Assembly (NCBI RefSeq): GCF_000373185.1
Contig: NZ_KB890638.1
Coordinates: forward strand, 62,001-126,000
DNA length: 64,000 nucleotides
Direction of reading: 5' to 3'
DNA from: Segatella paludivivens DSM 17968 = JCM 13650
GTDB lineage: Bacteria > Bacteroidota > Bacteroidia > Bacteroidales > Bacteroidaceae
Shown: positions 17,145 through 26,521 of the stretch, piece by piece
How positions within the stretch are numbered: the stretch's first letter is position 1
How the letters are laid out: the number at the start of each line of letters is the position of its first letter
Translations under genes and position numbers: made by a program
Notes under the pieces: generated by a model
Database searches by the model: none
The model's input: only the letters and a program-made list of their open reading frames with translations
Told to the model about the DNA's origin: nothing

Positions 17145-18332
17145 ATGGAAGCTTTCTTTAGCACACACGCTTATCTTGTTGAGCATACAGATGCGCCAGT
17201 ACGTCGAACCCTGATGGACGAGATTGATTGGAATGATCGTATGATTGGCATTAAGGGAACGAGAGGTGTTGGGAAAAGTACTTTCCTACTGCAATATGCC
17301 AAAGAGAAGTTCGGTCCTAATGATCGCCGTTGCTTATATATCAACATGAACAACTTCTATTTCCAAGGAAAAGGCATTGCTGAGTTTGCTGGTGATTTTG
17401 CCGCACAAGGAGGAAAGGTGTTACTTATTGATCAAGTTTTCAAGCAACCTAACTGGAGCAAAGAATTACGTAAGTGTTACGACAACTTTCCTAACTTGAA
17501 AATTGTATTTACGGGTAGTAGTGTAATGCGTCTAAAAGAAGAAAATCCAGAACTAAACGGCATCGTAAAAAGCTATAATTTAAGAGGATTTTCTTTCCGT
17601 GAATTTTTGAATTTGCAAACCGGAAACGATTTCCGTCCATATACACTAGACGAAATCCTACAAAACCACGAACACTTAATTAAGGATATTCTTCCTAAAG
17701 TTAGTCCTTTGAAATATTTTCATGATTACATTCATCATGGTTTCTATCCATTCTTTCTTGAACAACGCAACTTTTCTGAAAATCTGCTCAAGACAATGAA
17801 TATGATGACTGAAGTAGATATTCTTCTTATTAAGCAAATAGACTTAAAATATCTCACGAAAATTAAAAAGCTTTTTTACTTACTGGCAGTTGAAGGTCCG
17901 AAAGCTCCAAACATAAGTAATCTTGCACACGAAATAGAAACAAGTCGCGCTACTGTGATGAACTACATCAAATATCTAGCAGACGCACGCTTGATAAACA
18001 TAATATATCCAATCGGACAGGAGTTTCCCAAAAAACCTAGCAAGGTGATGATGCATAATACTAATCTTATGTATGCTATCTATCCGATTCAAATAAATGA
18101 TCAGGATGTTATGGAAACTTTTTTTGTAAATTCATTATGGAAAGACCATAAAGTAAACCAAGCATCCAAAGACCATTTCTTCATGGTTGACGGCAACATC
18201 AAATTCAAGATCTCAGATGCTCAAAGCGAGCATAAACAAAGATGTAACCCCGATACCATATACGCTAGATACAATACAGAAGTGGGAAAAGAAAACAGAA
18301 TACCACTTTGGTTGCTGGGATTCATATATTGA
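17145..18332 (+). CDS. AAA family ATPase (AAA_14/DUF4143-type) with altered Walker B
   Basis: Protein of 395 residues of the large Bacteroidota family of stand-alone AAA ATPases. Walker A is GTRGVGKST (about residues 38-46). The Walker B strand reads GKVLLIDQVFKQPNW: Asp96 is present but the following catalytic Glu is Gln (17433-17435), where relatives usually read DEIHK. The sensor KIVFTGSS follows. The C-terminal third holds a winged-helix-like segment (NISNLAHEIETSRATVMNYI) and a DUF4143-type region. The cellular role of this family is unknown. It has its own promoter with a palindrome and stands alone between purN and the oxidoreductase gene. Confidence 0.85.
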   Translation: MEAFFSTHAYLVEHTDAPVRRTLMDEIDWNDRMIGIKGTRGVGKSTFLLQYAKEKFGPNDRRCLYINMNNFYFQGKGIAEFAGDFAAQGGKVLLIDQVFKQPNWSKELRKCYDNFPNLKIVFTGSSVMRLKEENPELNGIVKSYNLRGFSFREFLNLQTGNDFRPYTLDEILQNHEHLIKDILPKVSPLKYFHDYIHHGFYPFFLEQRNFSENLLKTMNMMTEVDILLIKQIDLKYLTKIKKLFYLLAVEGPKAPNISNLAHEIETSRATVMNYIKYLADARLINIIYPIGQEFPKKPSKVMMHNTNLMYAIYPIQINDQDVMETFFVNSLWKDHKVNQASKDHFFMVDGNIKFKISDAQSEHKQRCNPDTIYARYNTEVGKENRIPLWLLGFIY

Positions 18333-18400
18333 AATTCTATAAGAACTTAAATTGAGAATAGATATATAAAACATTTATTAATAATTTTATCAAATATAAA

Positions 18401-21400
18401 ATGGCTAAAGAAAAAAAATTTATCACATGTGATGGTAACACAGCTGCGGCTCATGTAAGCTATATGTTTACTGAGGTAGCTGCCATCTACCCTATCACTC
18501 CGTCTTCACCTATGGCGGAGCATGTAGATGAATGGGCTGCCAAAGGTCGCAAGAACCTTATGGGACAGACTGTTTCAGTTCAAGAGATGGAGTCTGAGGG
18601 CGGTGCTGCTGGTGCAGTTCACGGTTCTCTTCAGGCTGGTGCACTGACTACAACATTTACAGCATCTCAGGGTCTTCTTTTGATGATCCCTAATATGTAT
18701 AAGATTGCAGGAGAACTTCTCCCTTGCGTATTCGATGTATCTGCTCGTACATTGGCATCACACTCACTTTGTATTTTTGGTGATCATCAGGATGTAATGG
18801 CATGTCGCCAGACTGGTTTCGCAATGTTCTGTTCAGGTTCTGTTCAGGAGGTTATGGACCTTACAGCCGTACCACATCTTGCAACATTAAAGACTAGTAT
18901 TCCTTTCATCAACTTCTTCGACGGTTTCCGTACATCTCATGAGTATCATAAGATTGAAGAGATTGACCAGGAATCAATCAGAGGTCTTGTTGATCCAGAG
19001 GACATCAAGCGTTTCCGCGATCGAGCTTTGTCTCCAGAGCGCCCTGTAACACGCGGTACTGCAGAGAATCCAGAGACATTCTTCACACATCGTGAGGCAA
19101 GCAACGAATATTATGATAGAGTTCCTGCTGTTGTTGAGGATTACCTTGGTAAGATCTCTTCTATCACAGGTCGTGAGTATCACTTGTTCAACTATTATGG
19201 AGCAAAGGATGCAGAGGATGTTATCATATTAATGGGATCTGCTACAGAAGCAGCTCGCGAAGCTATCGACTTCCTTGTAAAGCAGGGAAAGAAAGTTGGT
19301 ATGGTATCTGTTCATTTGTATCGTCCATTCTCTGTTGACTTCCTTAAGAAGACTCTTCCTGCTACAGTTAAGCGCATTGCTGTTCTTGACCGTACTAAGG
19401 AGCCTGGAGCTGAAGGTGAACCATTGTATCTTGACGTTAAGAGTGCACTATACAACGACGAGCGTAAGCCTCTTATCGTTGGCGGTCGCTACGGTCTTGG
19501 TTCTAGCGATACTACACCAGCTAAGATTATTGCTGTATTCAAGAACCTTGAATTGCCAGAGCCAAAGAATCACTTTACTGTAGGTATCGTTGATGACGTT
19601 ACATTCACTTCTCTTCCAGAAGAGGAAGAAATTCCAATGGGTGGTGACACATTGTTCGAGGCTAAGTTCTACGGACTTGGTGCTGATGGTACTGTAGGCG
19701 CTAACAAGAACTCTGTTCAGATTATTGGCAACAACACCAATAAGTACTGTCAGGCATATTTCAGCTACGACTCTAAGAAGTCTGGTGGTTTCACATGTTC
19801 TCACCTTCGTTTCGGTGATGAGCCTATCCACTCTACTTATCAGGTAAACACTCCTAACTTTGTAGCTTGCCACGTTCAGGCTTACCTTCATATGTATGAC
19901 GTTACTCGCGGTCTTCGTGACAACGGTACATTCTTGTTGAATACTATCTTCGAGGGTGAGGAACTTGTAAACTTTATCCCTAATAAGGTTAAGGCATACT
20001 TCGCAAAGCACAATATCACTGTATATTATATCAACGCAACAAAGATTGCACAAGAAATTGGTCTTGGCAACCGTACAAACACTATTCTTCAGAGCGCATT
20101 CTTCCGCATTACAGAGGTTATTCCTTTGGATCTTGCTGTTGAGCAGATGAAGGCATTTATTGTTAAGTCTTACTCTAAGAAGGGTCAGGATGTTGTTGAC
20201 AAGAACTTCGGTGCTGTTGAACACGGAAACGAATATAAGGAACTTGCTGTTGATCCAGCATGGGCTAACCTCGCTGACGATTCAGCTAAGGAAGATAATG
20301 CACCTGCATTCATCAAAGAACTTGTTCGTCCTATCAACGGACAGAGCGGTGACCTTCTTAAGGTTTCTGACTTTGTTAAGCATGATACTGTTGACGGTAC
20401 ATGGCAGAATGGTTCTGCTGCATTTGAAAAGCGTGGTGTAGAGGCTTTCGTTCCTGTATGGAATTCAGAAAACTGTATCCAGTGTAACAAGTGTGCATAT
20501 TCATGTCCTCACGCTGCTATACGTCCATTCGTTCTTGATGAGAATGAAGCTAAGGGTTTCGATGGAACAACTCTTGAAATCAAGGCTCCTAAGTCTCTTG
20601 TTGGAATGCAGTTCCGTATAGAAGTTTCTGTTCTTGACTGTCTTGGATGTAGTAACTGTTCAGATGTTTGTCCTGGTAAGAAGGGCGAAAAGGCATTGAC
20701 CATGATTCCATTCAACATCGATAAACCAGAAATGATTAAGGAAGCTAAGAACTGGGAATACCTTGTTAAGAATGTTACATCTAAGCAGAATCTTGTTGAT
20801 ATCAAGCAGAGTGCAAAGAACTCACAGTTCGCTCAACCTTTGTTTGAATTCTCTGGTGCTTGCTCTGGTTGTGGTGAGACTCCTTATGTTAAGTTGGTTT
20901 CTCAACTTTACGGTGACCGCGAGATGATTGCCAACGCTACAGGTTGTTCATCTATCTACTCAGCTTCTATTCCAGCTACTCCATATACAACAAATGCTGA
21001 AGGCCAGGGTCCTGCATTCGACAACTCTTTGTTCGAGGACTTCTGCGAATTCGGTCTTGGTATGACTTTGGGTAACAAGAAGATGAAAGAGCGCATTGTT
21101 AAGTTACTTAACGACGCCATAGCAAATGGAGCTACAGAAGAGTTCAAGGCTGCTGCTGAAAAGTGGATTGAAGCTAAGGATGATGCTGATGGTTCTAAGG
21201 TTGCTGCCGCTGAACTTAAGCCTCTTATTGCCAAGGGTGCTGAGGCTGGTTGCGAAATCTGCTCTGAGCTAAAGACTCTTGATCATTACTTGGTTAAGCG
21301 TTCACAGTGGATTATCGGTGGTGACGGTGCTTCTTATGATATCGGTTACGGTGGTCTCGACCACGTTCTTGCTTCTGGTGAAGATGTAAACATCCTTGTT

Positions 21401-21973
21401 CTTGATACAGAGGTTTACTCTAACACTGGTGGTCAGAGTTCTAAGTCTACTCCACTAGGTGCTATCGCACAGTTCGCTGCTCAGGGTAAGCGTATTTGCA
21501 AGAAAGACCTTGGTCTTATGCAGGCAACTTATGGTTACGTATATGTAGCTCAGATTGCAATGGGTGCAGACAATGCTCAAACATTGAAGGCTATACGTGA
21601 AGCTGAAGCTTATCCAGGTCCATCATTAATCATTGCTTACTCTCCATGTATCAATCACGGTTTGAAGCGTGGTGGTATGGGACGTTCACAACGTGAGGAA
21701 GAACTCGCTGTTGAATGCGGTTACTGGCACTTGTGGCGCTTTAATCCACAATTGGCTGAAGAAGGAAAGAATCCATTCATCTTGGATAGCAAGGAACCTA
21801 ACTGGGCTAACTTCCGCGACTTCCTACTTGGTGAGGTTCGCTACATGAGTGTCCAGAAGGCTTATCCTAACGAGGCTGATGAATTGTTCGCTCAGGCTGA
21901 AAAGATGGCAAAACGCCGTTATCAGAGCTATGTAAGAAAGAGCAAGGAAGACTGGAGCGAGGCTATTGACTAA
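18401..21973 (+). CDS. nifJ: Pyruvate:ferredoxin (flavodoxin) oxidoreductase
   Basis: Single-chain enzyme of 1190 residues, full length. It converts pyruvate and CoA to acetyl-CoA, CO2 and reduced ferredoxin in anaerobic metabolism. Order: N-terminal pyrimidine-binding domain (YPITPSSPMAEH), domains II-III, then two 4Fe-4S clusters in CIQCNKCAYSCP (about residue 691) and CLGCSNCSDVCPG (about residue 747), the proximal cluster Cys pair in CSGCGE (about residue 822), and the thiamine diphosphate site GDGASYDIGYGG (about residue 975). Codon choice is strongly biased and long spurious frames appear on the opposite strand, both fitting high expression. Confidence 0.98.
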   Translation: MAKEKKFITCDGNTAAAHVSYMFTEVAAIYPITPSSPMAEHVDEWAAKGRKNLMGQTVSVQEMESEGGAAGAVHGSLQAGALTTTFTASQGLLLMIPNMYKIAGELLPCVFDVSARTLASHSLCIFGDHQDVMACRQTGFAMFCSGSVQEVMDLTAVPHLATLKTSIPFINFFDGFRTSHEYHKIEEIDQESIRGLVDPEDIKRFRDRALSPERPVTRGTAENPETFFTHREASNEYYDRVPAVVEDYLGKISSITGREYHLFNYYGAKDAEDVIILMGSATEAAREAIDFLVKQGKKVGMVSVHLYRPFSVDFLKKTLPATVKRIAVLDRTKEPGAEGEPLYLDVKSALYNDERKPLIVGGRYGLGSSDTTPAKIIAVFKNLELPEPKNHFTVGIVDDVTFTSLPEEEEIPMGGDTLFEAKFYGLGADGTVGANKNSVQIIGNNTNKYCQAYFSYDSKKSGGFTCSHLRFGDEPIHSTYQVNTPNFVACHVQAYLHMYDVTRGLRDNGTFLLNTIFEGEELVNFIPNKVKAYFAKHNITVYYINATKIAQEIGLGNRTNTILQSAFFRITEVIPLDLAVEQMKAFIVKSYSKKGQDVVDKNFGAVEHGNEYKELAVDPAWANLADDSAKEDNAPAFIKELVRPINGQSGDLLKVSDFVKHDTVDGTWQNGSAAFEKRGVEAFVPVWNSENCIQCNKCAYSCPHAAIRPFVLDENEAKGFDGTTLEIKAPKSLVGMQFRIEVSVLDCLGCSNCSDVCPGKKGEKALTMIPFNIDKPEMIKEAKNWEYLVKNVTSKQNLVDIKQSAKNSQFAQPLFEFSGACSGCGETPYVKLVSQLYGDREMIANATGCSSIYSASIPATPYTTNAEGQGPAFDNSLFEDFCEFGLGMTLGNKKMKERIVKLLNDAIANGATEEFKAAAEKWIEAKDDADGSKVAAAELKPLIAKGAEAGCEICSELKTLDHYLVKRSQWIIGGDGASYDIGYGGLDHVLASGEDVNILVLDTEVYSNTGGQSSKSTPLGAIAQFAAQGKRICKKDLGLMQATYGYVYVAQIAMGADNAQTLKAIREAEAYPGPSLIIAYSPCINHGLKRGGMGRSQREEELAVECGYWHLWRFNPQLAEEGKNPFILDSKEPNWANFRDFLLGEVRYMSVQKAYPNEADELFAQAEKMAKRRYQSYVRKSKEDWSEAID

Positions 21974-21998
21974 AAAATAGTTTTAAACTAAATATTCC

Positions 21999-22039
21999 AA
22001 AGGGCTGGTACTATTTTGTATCAGCCCTTTTATTTTTTT
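21999..22039 (+). terminator. Rho-independent terminator of nifJ
   Basis: AAAGGGCTGGTA (21999-22010) pairs with TATCAGCCCTTT (22019-22030) around an 8 nt loop, followed by a T-rich tract, 26 bp after the stop codon. Confidence 0.88.
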
Positions 22040-22532
22040 AGCAACATAATGATTATAGGTTATTTATAATCAACAAGTTACAATACCACTAAATAAATTT
22101 TATTTACATCAAGTAGTAATTCAAGACTTTCTACAAACGTTTCATCGATATAATACAAACTTTATATCATAGAAATGAAAACTTTTGATCGAAGAAAAGA
22201 AGACTTCATATCGTAGAAACACAAATAACATATTATTATATCAGCATATTTTCAAATATTCCTACATAGTTTTTTCGAAAAAGTAAACGTCTAAGTGGCA
22301 CCACATTGCTACTAGCAATTTATAAGACTTATTTATATAGTATCAAAGTAATGTCTCACTTTATAAAATCAGCTATAAACTAAATTATTTTTCCGTTTTA
22401 TGTTTAAAACGGCAGTCGGAGACATAGCTCGAACATAACTCAACGTAACTAAGATTCCATATTTTATTTACGTAAGCTCCTATATACAAAAAGATTCAAG
22501 AGTTACTTAACTCTACGTAGCTAAATAAAAAA
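22040..22532. other. Gene-free AT-rich stretch of about 490 bp
   Basis: Lies between two convergent terminators. No credible gene or RNA gene seen. The one visible structure is a run of degenerate 22 nt direct repeats at 22137-22224. Confidence 0.5.
22137..22224. repeat. Degenerate 22 nt direct repeats, three to four units
   Basis: Units begin at 22159, 22181 and 22203, each opening with ACTT and carrying ATC near position 8-10 and AGAAA near position 13-17. A weaker unit begins at 22137. Spacing is exactly 22 bp, about two helical turns. Function unknown. Confidence 0.5.
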
Positions 22533-22563
22533 AAGCGCTGGAGTTAAAGTAACTCCAGCGCTT
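22533..22563 (-). terminator. Strong rho-independent terminator of the bamD-rpoZ-DUF4293 operon
   Basis: Perfect 14 bp arms, AAGCGCTGGAGTTA (22533-22546) and its complement (22550-22563), with a 3 nt loop. On the minus strand a run of T follows. It lies 18 bp past the stop of the DUF4293 gene. Confidence 0.92.
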
Positions 22564-22580
22564 CTATGTTGTGTGTATAA

Positions 22581-23042
22581 CTATCTAATTCTATCAGCAG
22601 CCCTAACGAGCTTTTCATCTGCAATTATCGAATGACGTGCCATAATATATAAAACTAGTGATATAAATGGCAGACAAGCCGCAAATGCGAAGTGCAAAGT
22701 TTGATTTTCAAATGCAAGACCACCTAACATTGTGAAATACATATATGCCACATACCACAAAAGTATCAACAATATATTAATAACACAGAGACAAGCCTGA
22801 AACTTTCTGTCGTGAAACTTGAATATTGACCATAAGTTAATAGGACAAGTAAGTAAAAGAATCACAAACAGAGGACACACCTTAAAATCTAATGCACCAC
22901 TTCCGTTCTTTATCCACAAATTATATACCTCTGTATTTACACCCATTCCAGTTGGTTCAAACACAGCAACCGGCAAAGAAAGACATACAATAGTGAGAAT
23001 AAGAGCTACAAGCAGAAATAAAGTCTGTCTACGCTGTATCAT
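22581..23042 (-). CDS. DUF4293 family membrane protein
   Basis: Protein of 153 residues with four hydrophobic segments (starting MIQRRQTLFLLVALILTIVC), a DUF4293 member: small inner-membrane proteins of Bacteroidota without known function. The start codon overlaps the last base of rpoZ, so the two are translationally coupled. The bamD-rpoZ-DUF4293 order recurs in this phylum. No catalytic motif is seen. Confidence 0.88.
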   Translation of the reverse strand: MIQRRQTLFLLVALILTIVCLSLPVAVFEPTGMGVNTEVYNLWIKNGSGALDFKVCPLFVILLLTCPINLWSIFKFHDRKFQACLCVINILLILLWYVAYMYFTMLGGLAFENQTLHFAFAACLPFISLVLYIMARHSIIADEKLVRAADRIR

Positions 23043-23380
23043 TAGTTCTCGTTATTAACAGTATCCTTTGCAGGATCACGCCAATAAATGTTACCGTCTA
23101 CAAATTCCTGAGTAGCCAACAAGATTGGCTTAGGAAGTTTCTCATAATAACGTGAAATCTCAATTTGCTCACGATTTTCAAACACTTCCTCAAGAGAATC
23201 ATTGTAAGAAGCGAACTCTGCCAATTTTTTGTTAAGTTCCTGTTTGATTTCAACAGAGATTTGATTTGCGCGTTTAGCTATGATAGCTACACTCTCATAA
23301 ATATTACCAGTTTCGTCACATAAATCCATAATGTTACGAGTGACTGTGTTCACTGGTGCTTTTGATTTCTTGTAATCCAT
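23042..23380 (-). CDS. rpoZ: RNA polymerase omega subunit (Rpb6-like)
   Basis: Protein of 112 residues, the divergent omega of Bacteroidota. The core helix with NIYESVAIIAKRANQI matches the conserved omega segment that folds around the beta-prime C-terminus. The C-terminal part (KPILLATQEFVDGNIYWR) is typical of this phylum. It is 8 bp after bamD and overlaps the next gene by one base. Confidence 0.92.
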   Translation of the reverse strand: MDYKKSKAPVNTVTRNIMDLCDETGNIYESVAIIAKRANQISVEIKQELNKKLAEFASYNDSLEEVFENREQIEISRYYEKLPKPILLATQEFVDGNIYWRDPAKDTVNNEN

Positions 23381-23388
23381 TTATTTGT

Positions 23389-24228
23389 TTATTTATCGTT
23401 ATTATTTTCTCCAGTATATTTCTTGCATTTCTCAATAAATTTTTGAGCTACATTCTTATCCTTTGAATCTGGAAATTCATTAAGGAAACCATAACACTCA
23501 TCCTCAGCATCCTGGTATCTGTCAAGGCGTTTCTCGTCAATACTCTGTTCTGCAAGTTCAAACTTACTCTTCATGATTAAAACAGAAAAGTCTTCACGCA
23601 TACTTGTATAAGGATAATCCTTAAGAGCATTCTGGCTAGTTATAACGCAAGCCTCATAGTTGTTTCCACCATCAGTGCAATTACCGAAATAAGAACCAAG
23701 GTTATAATATAGTCTTGCAGAATAAAGTTCCTTCAAAACCAACTTATCTTGCAACTCAAACAATTTCTTTTGAGCAGAATCTTTTTGCTTTGCATCAGGA
23801 TATAAATCTAAATATGTCTGAAAAGCAGAAATAGCAGAAATAGTCATAGATTGATCAAGACGTGGTTCAGGAGTACTCATGTACAAGCTAAGTCCTTCAT
23901 AATAATGTGACATCTCTGCCAAATATCCTTTTGGATAAGACTGATAATATCGCTTGAAAGCTTGGGCTGCCCCTTCATAGTCCATACTATTATACTCAGC
24001 CATAGCTAACATATAAAGACTTTCCTGGGCATTGTCTGTTCCCTTCTCTATTGTAATAAGATCTGTAAGCAACGTTATAGCACGTGCGTACTTACCATTT
24101 GCATAACATTCTTTAGCGTACTCGTATTTATACTGATAATCATCAGTCTTATAAACCTTATTGAATTCACCAGCGCAACTTGAAAAAAGCATCGCTAGGC
24201 ATATTGGGAATAGACTATATTTCTTCAT
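23389..24228 (-). CDS. bamD: Outer membrane protein assembly factor BamD
   Basis: Lipoprotein of 279 residues. The signal peptide ends in a lipobox LFSSC (Cys18), and tetratricopeptide repeats follow from about residue 35 (YEYAKECYANGKYARAITLL, then YMLAMAEYNSMDYEGAAQAF). It is the essential partner of BamA in insertion of outer-membrane beta-barrels and is anchored in the inner leaflet of the outer membrane. First gene of a three-gene operon with its own promoter at 24248-24278. Confidence 0.94.
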   Translation of the reverse strand: MKKYSLFPICLAMLFSSCAGEFNKVYKTDDYQYKYEYAKECYANGKYARAITLLTDLITIEKGTDNAQESLYMLAMAEYNSMDYEGAAQAFKRYYQSYPKGYLAEMSHYYEGLSLYMSTPEPRLDQSMTISAISAFQTYLDLYPDAKQKDSAQKKLFELQDKLVLKELYSARLYYNLGSYFGNCTDGGNNYEACVITSQNALKDYPYTSMREDFSVLIMKSKFELAEQSIDEKRLDRYQDAEDECYGFLNEFPDSKDKNVAQKFIEKCKKYTGENNNDK

Positions 24229-24247
24229 ATTTAAATATATTGAGATG

Positions 24248-24278
24248 CAAAGTTACTTACTTTTCCCTGATTTACAAA
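24248..24278 (-). promoter_or_regulatory. Promoter of the bamD operon
   Basis: On the minus strand TTTG (24278-24275), 19 bp gap, TAACTTTG (24255-24248), 20 bp before the bamD start. The predicted leader is therefore very short. Confidence 0.82.
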
Positions 24279-24370
24279 GTAAATAATACACTTTTTCGCA
24301 AATTATTAGTCTTTATAACTCATATTAGCTGATAATTTAGTATTTTTGCAGTTTACATAAGGGATGAGAC

Positions 24371-26413
24371 ATGGATTTTAAACTAACTTCAAGATATAGT
24401 CCAACCGGAGATCAGCCGGAAGCTATAAGACAATTAACTGAAGAATTACAACAAGGAGCATCGGCTCAGGTACTTCTTGGAGTAACAGGTTCAGGAAAAA
24501 CGTTTACAGTAGCTAATGTTATTGCTAACGTAAACAAACCTACCCTTATATTAAGTCACAATAAAACTCTTGCAGCACAGCTTTATGAGGAAATGAAAGG
24601 ATTTTTCCCAAATAATGCCGTAGAGTATTATGTATCATATTACGACTATTATCAACCAGAGGCTTATCTGCCATCTTCTGACACATACATTGAAAAGGAT
24701 CTTGCCATAAATGAAGAGATTGACAAGCTGAGACTGAGTGCCGTTTCTGCCCTATTATCGGGACGTAGAGATGTTGTCGTTGTGTCTTCTGTATCATGCA
24801 TATATGGTATGGGCGGACCAGCCGCTATGCAGGAAAATATAATAAAAATAAAAAAAGGACAAACTATAGACCGCAATGAATTTTTGCGACAATTAGTAAA
24901 TGCTCTATATGTAAGAAATGACATTGAACTGCAACGCGGAAACTTCAGGGTAAAAGGTGACACTGTTGATATATCCATGGCTTACAGTGACAACGTGCTG
25001 AGAGTTACATGGTGGGATGACGAAATTGACAGCATTGAGGAAGTGGACAATATAACATTTCATACTCTTACATCATTTGAGGAATATGAGATATATCCTG
25101 CAAATCTTTTTGTCACAACTAAAGAACAGACAGAGTTAGCCATAAGACAAATACAAGATGATCTTACAAAGCAAGTAAACTACTTTAGTGAAATCGGAGA
25201 TGATATTAAGGCTCAGAGAATTAAGGAAAGAGTCGAATATGATATGGAAATGATGAAGGAGCTCGGTCACTGCAGTGGAATAGAAAACTATTCAAGGTAT
25301 TTTGATGGCAGAAATGCTGGAGAAAGACCTTACTGTCTTTTAGACTTTTTCCCTAAAGATTATCTAATAGTTATTGACGAAAGTCACGTAAGCGTTCCAC
25401 AAATTAATGCTATGTATGGTGGCGACAGAGCTCGAAAACAAAATCTGATTGAATTTGGTTTCCGACTTCCAGCAGCATTCGATAACCGTCCTTTGAGATT
25501 TGAAGAATTCCACGAATTAATAAACCAAATAATTTACGTCAGTGCCACTCCTGCCAACTATGAGATAGAGGAAGCTGAGGGGGTTGTCGTTGAGCAGATT
25601 ATACGTCCAACAGGATTACTTGATCCAGAAATAGAGGTCAGACCGTCTGAAAATCAGATTGATGACCTAATGGACGAAATCCTTACTAGATGCAACAGAA
25701 ACGAGAGGGTTCTAGTAACGACATTGACAAAACGAATGGCAGAAGAACTCACAGAATATCTTTTGAATCATGAGGTAAAAGCCAATTATATACATAGCGA
25801 TGTAGCTACTCTTGATAGAGTGAGAATAATGAATGATTTAAGAGCAGGTGTATATGATGTCCTTGTTGGTGTAAACCTACTTCGTGAAGGACTTGATTTG
25901 CCGGAGGTTTCATTGGTTGCTATTCTGGACGCAGACAAAGAAGGATTTCTGAGAAGTCACAGAAGTTTAACTCAGACAGCCGGACGTGCAGCACGAAATG
26001 TCAACGGAAGAGTTATTATGTATGCAGACAAAATAACAGATAGTATGCAACGCACTATTGACGAAACGGCAAGACGACGTAGCATTCAGCTTAAATATAA
26101 TCAAGATCACAACATAACGCCTCAACAGATTACCAAGAAGATTGGTTCATCACTAGCAATGGGCAATGACACTAACAGCGCAACAGGTAGAGGCGGTAAC
26201 AATATCGCATCAAATGCATACATTGAACCAGAGTATGGTACTTTCGCTGCGGATACAATTGTGAAACACATGTCACACGATGAACTCCAACGAAGTATAG
26301 ACAACACAACAGAGTTAATGAAAACGGCTGCTAAAAATCTTGACTTTATTCAGGCTGCTCAATATAGAGATGAAATTATAAGATTGCAAGACCAGCTAAA
26401 ATTAAAGGAGTAA
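24371..26413 (+). CDS. uvrB: Excinuclease ABC subunit B
   Basis: Full-length UvrB of 680 residues. It is the helicase-like subunit that clamps the damaged strand in nucleotide excision repair. Walker A GVTGSGKT is at residues 37-44. The beta-hairpin that inserts into DNA is in YYDYYQPEAYLPSSDTYIEK, the DEAD-type Walker B is VIDESHVS, and motif VI is QTAGRAARN. The C-terminal UVR motif (ELMKTAAKNLDFIQAAQYRD) contacts UvrA and UvrC. A TATTTTTG -7 element is at 24341-24348, divergent from the bamD promoter; no clear -33 element was found. Confidence 0.98.
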   Translation: MDFKLTSRYSPTGDQPEAIRQLTEELQQGASAQVLLGVTGSGKTFTVANVIANVNKPTLILSHNKTLAAQLYEEMKGFFPNNAVEYYVSYYDYYQPEAYLPSSDTYIEKDLAINEEIDKLRLSAVSALLSGRRDVVVVSSVSCIYGMGGPAAMQENIIKIKKGQTIDRNEFLRQLVNALYVRNDIELQRGNFRVKGDTVDISMAYSDNVLRVTWWDDEIDSIEEVDNITFHTLTSFEEYEIYPANLFVTTKEQTELAIRQIQDDLTKQVNYFSEIGDDIKAQRIKERVEYDMEMMKELGHCSGIENYSRYFDGRNAGERPYCLLDFFPKDYLIVIDESHVSVPQINAMYGGDRARKQNLIEFGFRLPAAFDNRPLRFEEFHELINQIIYVSATPANYEIEEAEGVVVEQIIRPTGLLDPEIEVRPSENQIDDLMDEILTRCNRNERVLVTTLTKRMAEELTEYLLNHEVKANYIHSDVATLDRVRIMNDLRAGVYDVLVGVNLLREGLDLPEVSLVAILDADKEGFLRSHRSLTQTAGRAARNVNGRVIMYADKITDSMQRTIDETARRRSIQLKYNQDHNITPQQITKKIGSSLAMGNDTNSATGRGGNNIASNAYIEPEYGTFAADTIVKHMSHDELQRSIDNTTELMKTAAKNLDFIQAAQYRDEIIRLQDQLKLKE

Positions 26414-26521
26414 ATCTATTAATTATAGTTAAGTTTAAGAAATCTACCTATACCTATCTAATTGCTCTCATCTTTTTTTATTACTTTTGCCGTAATTATA
26501 TTATTATAATAAGTTAGCATT

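Noticed and set aside
19448..20224. 258-residue open frame on the minus strand inside nifJ
   Set aside because: nifJ is certain on the plus strand. Its biased codon choice produces long stop-free stretches on the opposite strand; the minus product has no motif and no start signal.
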